This document shows, one piece after another, positions 7,901 to 11,216 of a stretch of DNA of 11,216 bases (the first letter of the stretch is position 1; each line of letters opens with the position of its first letter). Made by a program: the position numbers and the translations under genes. Source of the DNA: Kiritimatiellia bacterium (GTDB lineage Bacteria > Verrucomicrobiota > Kiritimatiellia > RFP12 > UBA1067). The notes beneath the pieces are model-generated. The model saw nothing but the letters and a program-made list of their open reading frames with translations. It had not been told where the DNA came from and did not search any database. The stretch lies in NCBI GenBank assembly GCA_024405255.1, contig JAKSOY010000144.1:1-11216 (forward strand). Direction: 5' to 3'.

Positions 7901-10730
7901 TGTCGGCGCCCAGCAGATTCAATTGTTTTTCGACGCTCGGCTGGTAGGTGCCCAGGCCTTCCTTGACGAGCGCGAAATTGCCCGCGAAGCGCACGCCTGT
8001 GTTCACGGCCACCGCCCCTTCCGGCACATCGAGACGCAAGGTGCCCGTGGCGCCTTGACGTCCGTATTCAAGCTGCACGAGTTCCATGTAGCCGTCGGTG
8101 GCGTCCTGCGGGGCCGAAATCGTCAGACGATAGTAGCGGTAGGCCACCGTGTTCTCGAAGGTGTAGCGACGGTAGTCGTGCGTGGACCAGAAGGTCTCGT
8201 CCGTGCGCACGTCGAGCTGGTCCCAGGCGGAACCGTCAACCGAACCTTCAAGCACCCACGCCTTCGGCGCGCGTACGAGCTGGTCGTTGGGCCCCACCGT
8301 GACACCATAGGCATCGATCACGGTCGGTTCCTCGAAATCGTACGTGCAGGTGAACGGCAGCTTCGAATTTGCCATCAGCACGCGATAGCCGGCGTCCGTA
8401 CCGTTGCGCGTGAAGTTGTCGTTGAAGAGATTCGCCGCCGTACCGCTCTGGATTTCGCTCGGACACGTGATGCGCGACGCCGCCGTGGCGGCATCCGTCA
8501 GGTCGAACGAGTTGTCCACGATCGCACCGGTCCCATCCACGCCCGCACAGCGCAGTTCGTGTCCCTTGAGGTCCAGCGTGCCCGTCACCTTGATCGCGCC
8601 AAGACCGCGCCAGTCGCAGTCCGCCGTCAGTGCCGCATCGCACACCTCGAATGTCGCGAAGGTCAGTACCGTACCGGGCGGCGCCTGGAAGGCGACGTCG
8701 CCTTCGACGCGGATGATGGAAGCCGGTCCGGGCAGCGCCCCCTCGAGGGCCTGTCCCGCCGGATTCCGGCACGTCCAGTTCGCGGGATCGCTCACGTTGT
8801 TGTCACCCTTCTCGTTCGTCCAGCAGGCGAGATCGACCAGCGTCTCCGCCGCCGCGCCACCCACGAAGACGCCCGTTTCGCTCTGCACGAGGGTGATCCC
8901 CTGCGACGCCGAGTCCGCATCGGGGACGAACGTGACATTCTCCGGCGGCGTCGCCCATTCGATCAGCTTTTCGCCGGACGCCACCGCACGCCCCGCCAGC
9001 TTCACCGTGATCGTCGCATTGGTGGCGAAGGTGATCGTGTGGAACACCTCCGCCGTACCCGCCGCAAGCCCGCGCGTACGGAAGAGACCCGTGCGACCGC
9101 TCAAATCGAGCGCCGCGCCGTCCTGCAGCGCATAGCCGCGGAAGTAGTCCGTGTTCGGGCGTAGCGTCCCGTAGACGAGCAGCGGATTCGGATAGCTTGC
9201 CACCGCCCCCGCAGTATCCGCCTCCGCCGTATTGACGACAACATTGCCGAGCAGCACGTTCGCGCAATTCGAATTGACGCGCAGGAAACCGTTGACCACC
9301 AGCGTCGACGCACGCAGGTCGCTTGGATCGTGATAGAACTCCAGCCGCCCGTCCTGCACGATCGTGCCCGCGGTCGTCGTCGTATTGGCTAAATAGAAAT
9401 TGCCGGCCATCGTCGTGCGAACGGCAAGCGTGTGTCCGCCCAGGTCGATGAAGCTCGGCGCATATCCCCGCGAAATGAGGCCGTAGTACGTGTCGCCGAT
9501 GTCATAAACCGAGTCCGCCGTCACGCAGACATTGCTGATCATGTGCTTTCCCCATGCGGAAGCCGGCGAAATGGCGTTCGTCAGCGTACCGCCGTCGAGC
9601 TCGAACGTATAGTCGAAATCAATATGCGAATAGGTGTCGAACGTGGCACCGGAGGCGATACGCACCACGCCGTTCGTGGTTCCAATCGACACGAGGCTGC
9701 CCTCGTACCCCGTACGCGCGTAACCGTTGGCGATGACAAGCCCGCCCGTGAAGAGCTGCCGTTCCCGCCACAGGCACAACATGCCCTCGCCCTCTTTCAC
9801 AAGCCGGAGATTGCCTTGGATGTCGACGAAACGGTTCGTCAAGCCCCGCGCGAGATCAAGATGGAGTTCGCCCGGATTGCCCGTGGAGGTGTCGGTGATC
9901 GACGCCGGCGGCGCAAGGTAGGAAACCGTCAGCTTGTGTCCGTTGAGGTCGATGGTCTTGCCGCGCGTGGCGGCTTCACCGAGATCGCGCCAGTCGGCGT
10001 CTTCGCTCAGCACGACCGTCTTCTGGGGAACGCCCGGGATGAACGGGTCGTCCGCCTGCGTCGTGAGATAGGTCTTCGTCTGCGTTTCCCAGAGGCCGAA
10101 CTGTCCCTGCGAACCTTCCGGCGCCGATGTGTCGCACACGGGGATGTATTCACGCAGCAGCTTGCCGTAGCAGTCGTAGACACGGAACCAATAGAGGCGA
10201 TAGCGCGCAAAGTTGCCCATCGTCCCGGTTTCAAAGGTGTACGAACCGTTGTGCGAAGCGAAGAGCGACATCGGGCTCCCCGCCGGGTAGGTTGCGTCCG
10301 GCATCAAACAGATTTCTTCGCCGTTTGCCGTGACCCGGCCCGTTGCGTAGTCCGCCACGATCGTACAGTCCGTTTCCTCCTCGAACGCAAACGTCGAGGG
10401 CGTCGTCGCTTTCTTCTTGTCGAAACGCGTCGAACTGATGCCGGTCGTTCCCCAGATAATGAAGCCGCACAGCGAGTTTTCCTGGCCGCTCGAACGCGCG
10501 CAGTAGAGCGCCTGCGTGAACGGAAGCTGTCCTGCGGGCACATTCAGTTTCAGTTCGATGCGATCCGTGCACCGCGGGGCGAAATGCGTATGGATCCACT
10601 GCGACCCTGTCGCCTGGATGTACTCCAATCGCGTATAGCCGTCAGGCAGCGTCACCTCGTCCGCACCGGCAATCAAACCACAGCAGGCCGTCGCCACCAA
10701 GGCAACCCACATTTTCATTTTCATAAACAT
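4995..10730 (-). CDS. Giant exported modular protein (LamG-like x2, F5/8C-like, PATR-like x3)
   Basis: A 1911-residue protein of unknown exact function, probably exported and carbohydrate- or matrix-binding. The start at MFMKMKMW is preferred because AAGAGGGAG ends 6 bases upstream; the earlier GTG at 10757 would sit on the predicted transcription start. Residues 1-23 form a Sec signal peptide (hydrophobic VALVATACCGLIAGA, likely cut after AGA). Then come a LamG-like domain (about 29-228), unit 1 (cap with DWRDL near W247, PATR-like 287-340, end near 601), linker WTNEKGDNNVSDPANW (637-652), unit 2 (DWRGL near 707, F5/8C-like 752-890, PATR-like 896-949, end near 1214), linker WTGEAGDGNVLNPANW (1249-1264), and unit 3 (DWRGL near 1318, second LamG-like 1354-1555, PATR-like 1567-1622, end near 1882). 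PATR-like segments read 'LVKEG.G......TGG..(I/V)..G'. The protein has no catalytic motif that I recognise, no C-terminal beta-barrel, LPXTG or PEP-CTERM signal. It has its own promoter and is monocistronic. Confidence 0.85.
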   Translation of the reverse strand: MFMKMKMWVALVATACCGLIAGADEVTLPDGYTRLEYIQATGSQWIHTHFAPRCTDRIELKLNVPAGQLPFTQALYCARSSGQENSLCGFIIWGTTGISSTRFDKKKATTPSTFAFEEETDCTIVADYATGRVTANGEEICLMPDATYPAGSPMSLFASHNGSYTFETGTMGNFARYRLYWFRVYDCYGKLLREYIPVCDTSAPEGSQGQFGLWETQTKTYLTTQADDPFIPGVPQKTVVLSEDADWRDLGEAATRGKTIDLNGHKLTVSYLAPPASITDTSTGNPGELHLDLARGLTNRFVDIQGNLRLVKEGEGMLCLWRERQLFTGGLVIANGYARTGYEGSLVSIGTTNGVVRIASGATFDTYSHIDFDYTFELDGGTLTNAISPASAWGKHMISNVCVTADSVYDIGDTYYGLISRGYAPSFIDLGGHTLAVRTTMAGNFYLANTTTTAGTIVQDGRLEFYHDPSDLRASTLVVNGFLRVNSNCANVLLGNVVVNTAEADTAGAVASYPNPLLVYGTLRPNTDYFRGYALQDGAALDLSGRTGLFRTRGLAAGTAEVFHTITFATNATITVKLAGRAVASGEKLIEWATPPENVTFVPDADSASQGITLVQSETGVFVGGAAAETLVDLACWTNEKGDNNVSDPANWTCRNPAGQALEGALPGPASIIRVEGDVAFQAPPGTVLTFATFEVCDAALTADCDWRGLGAIKVTGTLDLKGHELRCAGVDGTGAIVDNSFDLTDAATAASRITCPSEIQSGTAANLFNDNFTRNGTDAGYRVLMANSKLPFTCTYDFEEPTVIDAYGVTVGPNDQLVRAPKAWVLEGSVDGSAWDQLDVRTDETFWSTHDYRRYTFENTVAYRYYRLTISAPQDATDGYMELVQLEYGRQGATGTLRLDVPEGAVAVNTGVRFAGNFALVKEGLGTYQPSVEKQLNLLGADIREGRVVFGAAQDPLGVGTVKVAAGTTIDMNEYYTANTAYRFETAGTITQTHDAWTIASKSFGTVALTGDATFGGNYYAWGTPGNSPGALSFNGHTLRVESEDLITLIDRPVLDTGTLELVRGRLQIQDVIAWSNVNVKVDADAVLKLTHSLKVKDLDYQGAAWQTDVSDGVRVWVYGTMRPGALYPALRFEGGSTVDLSQMTGPWDANGEAPKGDASGVGVRTYTKSGDVWFNPDNVPGAITINLAGRTLAEGDMLIRWAVMPPAGVQFVFDDETAQNGYTPVVTPIGLYYGMPANDPVVATARWTGEAGDGNVLNPANWFCANRAGNEVTGVPGDQSVVTIAGNVDLQVPAGSTFAPAQVTFGMCKLTADCDWRGLDTTALAGDIDLDGHKLYVSKLGGTARIFDVAGYDFLSYLKSTGPTDGTKTAAGKSQWINTNFVPAYNDRIEMGVNFNEINGNHTLWCARTDQNNTFTAFMLGSSFRFDHVNKGTTLGPTVVANKDYTIIADGQSCVVTINDISYTTKMASGGAYTVGGPLTIFYSYSGGGNVNSSPAHPGRYKLYYLRVYGADGTLKRNFVPARRRSDGKLGVVDRVTGGFYMNAGEGEFEAGPLIEEGENVGVPGELHMDVPEGETSQNDTVALDGSACFVKEGAGTFVANKQYQSYWGGTVVKAGTITTLFSGSGSSTHSFKYAYYGSTGSTITLEEGGTLDNQGNYDAGVYRLVLAGGRPTNTGCDMTQTNWGGLGNFELQTNTVFATDYQTIFNYGSFTNRLNGQTFTIDLAQPGVNIALGGYFADGAVRIKLSNGYVKSAAPLYMETVDFILEGAALWGSSEMVVRDYWAGESAQPYLGVVNMYVNGRFTPASDKWYGCTLRNGATLDLTHQTGEWPVRCPSSMGVDTVTFADGATIAVELKGRKLRNGDRVVVWGAKPEGVTFVPTSGTRREGYRVVPLADGLYVFRGLTVFLR
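4998..6803 (-). repeat. Structural unit 3 of the giant protein
   Basis: Residues 1310 to the C-terminus. Cap: LTADCDWRGLD and IDLDGHKLYVSKLGGTARIFD. The slot holds LamG-like copy 2. PATR-like segment from GELHMDVPEG (1567), then beta-rich repeats. The end block has VNGRFTPASDKWYGCTLRNG, LDLTHQTGEW and LKGRKLRNGDRVVVWGAKPE. The protein stops about 30 residues later with no sorting signal. Confidence 0.6.
6066..6671 (-). repeat. LamG-like domain, copy 2 (giant protein)
   Basis: Residues 1354-1555, starting YDFLSYLKSTG. It carries an insertion of about 12 residues (GPTDGTKTAAGK) before SQWINTNFVP compared with copy 1, and it ends GGFYMNAGEGEFEAG, where copy 1 has FGLWETQTKTYLTTQADD. The two copies are clearly paralogous but diverged, so duplication is not recent. 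Confidence 0.65.
7040..8633 (-). repeat. Structural unit 2 of the giant protein
   Basis: Residues 700-1231. Cap: LTADCDWRGLG and LDLKGHELRCAGVDGTGAIVD. The slot holds the F5/8C-like domain. PATR-like segment from GTLRLDVPEG (896), then beta-rich repeats. The end block has VYGTMRPGALYPALRFEGG, VDLSQMTGPW and LAGRTLAEGDMLIRWAVMPP. Confidence 0.6.
8061..8477 (-). other. F5/8 type C (discoidin)-like domain in unit 2
   Basis: Residues 752-890. The order NLFNDNF, then YDFEEPTVIDAYGVTV, then PKAWVLEGSVDGSAWDQLD, then YRYYRLTISA, then MELVQLEYG follows the discoidin/F5/8C jelly-roll pattern (ligand loop, 'W.(L/V).GS.DG..W', 'YRY.RL.I', 'E..L'). Such domains usually bind glycans or cell-surface polymers. 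The assignment rests on motif recognition by eye. Confidence 0.7.
8856..10013 (-). repeat. Structural unit 1 of the giant protein
   Basis: Residues 240-625. Cap: LSEDADWRDLGE followed by IDLNGHKLTVSYL. The slot between cap and PATR-like segment holds only a short linker. PATR-like segment from GELHLDLARG (287), then a beta-rich, probably beta-helical stretch with many 'F..GG/GGTL' turns. The end block has VYGTLRPNTDYFRGYALQDG, LDLSGRTG and LAGRAVASGEKLIEWATPPE. Confidence 0.6.
10047..10646 (-). repeat. LamG-like domain, copy 1 (giant protein)
   Basis: Residues 29-228 of the giant protein. It opens with GYTRLEYIQATGSQWIHTHF and later has ALYCARS and RYRLYWFRVYDCYGKLLREYIPV. Copy 2 matches each of these landmarks (SQWINTNF, TLWCART, RYKLYYLRVYGADGTLKRNFVPA). 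The 'YI.(A/S)TG.Q.I.T' opening is the hallmark of a concanavalin-like jelly-roll module found in many exported proteins, and carbohydrate binding is a reasonable inference. Confidence 0.65.
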
Positions 10731-10764
10731 AACAGACTCCCTCTTACAACTTTCCACATTGCGT

Positions 10765-10793
10765 ATTCTATCAAACCCAAGCGCATCTGTCTA
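10765..10793 (-). promoter_or_regulatory. Sigma-70 promoter of the giant exported-protein gene
   Basis: On the minus strand the -35 element TAGACA (10788-10793, 5 of 6) and the -10 element TAGAAT (10765-10770, 5 of 6) have a 17-base spacer. The start should be near 10758, leaving a leader of about 28 bases with a purine-rich SD (AAGAGGGAG). The -10 region is strikingly like that of the rpsA promoter. Confidence 0.75.
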
Positions 10794-10854
10794 GCCCACC
10801 GGTTTAATGGCTGTAAGGGGCTCAAATCCACCCTTTTGCCTCGGGCGGAACCAA

Positions 10855-10880
10855 AATCTCGGGGGACAGTCTCCCAGAGG
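10855..10880. repeat. Imperfect palindrome, possible REP-like remnant
   Basis: On the plus strand CTC-GGGGGACAGTCTCCC-AGAG contains GGGA-CAGTC-TCCC, flanked by CTC and GAG arms with a small internal mismatch. On the minus strand it follows the truncated glycosylase frame by about 10-25 bases and is followed by ATTTTGG, so it may be a weak terminator. 'GGGGACAGTCTCCC'-like palindromes recur in genomes with REP elements or transposase remnants, but only one copy is present here. Confidence 0.35.
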
Positions 10881-10888
10881 ATCTGCGT

Positions 10889-11146
10889 TCACTTTCTCAT
10901 CGCGTCAACTACAATCCCATCAAGGCACACCACACGCACTCCCGGGAATTTCTTGAATCCCGCCCTCACGGCATCATACTCCATTGATATTTCCTTTGGA
11001 GAGTCCGAACGAAAGACAAATCGATCAGGCAATATGGGCGTCCTGGAGAATAGGCTTTCCAGCCTACATCCCAAAATGGCTCGTCCATCGTCTTTCGTCA
11101 AGCTGGAGATTGTTCGATAGGTCTTTATTTCAGGCTCTTCAGGCAT
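10889..11146 (-). pseudogene. Probable N-terminal remnant of an Fpg/Nei-type DNA glycosylase
   Basis: An 85-codon frame starting MPEEPEIKTYR. Fpg/Nei glycosylases begin MPE.PEv, where Pro2 (N-terminal after Met removal) is the nucleophile and Glu3 is catalytic. Further on, GRAILGCRLESLFSR fits the 'G..I..vr' strand and LDGIVVDAMRK (75-85) fits the family's 'L.G..(I/V)..(L/V/A).RRGK' segment. The frame stops right after MRK, before the Gly-Lys and the remaining roughly 200 residues (H2TH, zinc finger), and I see no continuation in the other two frames. The segment before MRK is about 25 residues longer than in E. coli Fpg. No Shine-Dalgarno sequence precedes the ATG, and a stop in the same frame lies 9 bases upstream. 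GC and GC3 are visibly lower than in the neighbours. It could also be an unrelated small protein; I favour a decayed gene. Confidence 0.4.
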
Positions 11147-11155
11147 AACTGTGGG

Positions 11156-11216
11156 TCAATTCGTGCCGCATAAGTTCATTTGCCCCCAGTGTTTGCGGGC
11201 CTGTTCCGTCTTCTCC
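11156..11216 (-). CDS. C-terminal end of an unidentified gene (partial)
   Basis: A minus-strand frame enters from the right edge and ends EKTEQARKHWGQMNLCGTN at a TGA (11158-11156), 9 bases before the glycosylase-like frame and in the same frame as it. High GC at third positions (about 14 of 19 codons) favours this reading over the alternative frame that ends RHELTHSYA at 11139. Too little is visible to name it; the stretch may also be non-coding. Confidence 0.3.
   Translation of the reverse strand, partial: EKTEQARKHWGQMNLCGTN

Noticed and set aside
4956..9164. A 1402-codon open frame on the plus strand opposite the giant gene
   Set aside because: Arg/His/Val-rich composition with no domains or signal peptide, exactly mirroring the codon bias of the real minus-strand gene, which has clear modules.
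10675..10690. Lipobox at the giant protein's N-terminus (ATAC, TACC)
   Set aside because: No Leu/Val/Ile stands at position -3 of either cysteine; the AGA cleavage site for signal peptidase I fits better.
10731..10757. GTG start at 10757 adding nine residues to the giant protein
   Set aside because: It would sit on the predicted transcription start and has no SD, while the ATG at 10730 has a good SD 6 bases upstream and gives a better signal peptide.
10805..10835. TCAAATCC segment resembling a tRNA T-arm
   Set aside because: No matching acceptor, D or anticodon arms can be drawn on either strand.
9432..11120. A 562-codon plus-strand frame
   Set aside because: Antisense shadow of the giant gene's N-terminal part; it runs across the promoter and the low-GC region without a recognisable domain.
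11139..11216. Alternative frame ending ANELMRHELTHSYA, with an HExxH-like HELTH (possible metallopeptidase)
   Set aside because: The motif falls 4 residues before the stop, leaving no third metal ligand, and third-position GC is low (about 12 of 25). Chance is more likely.

Overview
The window is GC-rich and nearly all coding, and every supported gene lies on the minus strand. From right to left, which is the direction of transcription, it holds: the end of an unidentified gene cut by the window edge; a short remnant that starts like an Fpg/Nei DNA glycosylase; a very large exported modular protein of 1911 residues; the ribosomal pair rpsA-rpmB; a thiamine pyrophosphokinase; and a compact purE / WalJ-type hydrolase / nth operon. 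The large protein combines LamG-like, F5/8C-like and autotransporter-associated beta-strand (PATR-like) modules with 'GDGN..NPANW' linkers. Proteins of this style are, from memory, common in the PVC group (Verrucomicrobiota, Kiritimatiellota, Lentisphaerota), so such a host is a reasonable inference. No rRNA or other phylogenetic marker was compared, so this is not proof.

Region 1-2062 is a three-gene operon. An extended -10 promoter (TGGTATAAT) lies 35 bases upstream of purE. purE overlaps the next gene by ATGA, and nth follows 8 bases after that. It joins purine synthesis, an RNase-Z-like/WalJ-type metallo-hydrolase and base excision repair. Region 2060-2716 is the thiamine pyrophosphokinase, which has no promoter I can see and sits just after the terminator of the ribosomal operon. 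Region 2757-4956 is a complete transcription unit: a near-consensus sigma-70 promoter, a leader of about 70 bases with no Shine-Dalgarno sequence before rpsA, rpsA (six S1 domains), rpmB 24 bases later, and a strong intrinsic terminator.

Region 4995-10793 is the giant gene with its own promoter. The product has a signal peptide, an N-terminal LamG-like domain, and three repeat units built on one plan. Each unit has a 'DWR.L...DL.GH.L' cap, a slot that is empty in unit 1, holds an F5/8C-like domain in unit 2 and a second LamG-like domain in unit 3, then a PATR-like segment, a predicted beta-rich stretch, and a 'GR.L..GD' end motif. No beta-barrel translocator or recognisable C-terminal anchor is present.

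Region 10731-11216 has lower GC than the rest and looks decayed. It holds a small imperfect palindrome, an 85-codon frame beginning MPEEPE that stops where an Fpg/Nei protein would continue into its 'RRGK' segment, and the tail of an unknown gene. No tRNA, rRNA, CRISPR array or complete mobile element was seen. There is no gene-free stretch longer than 300 bases.
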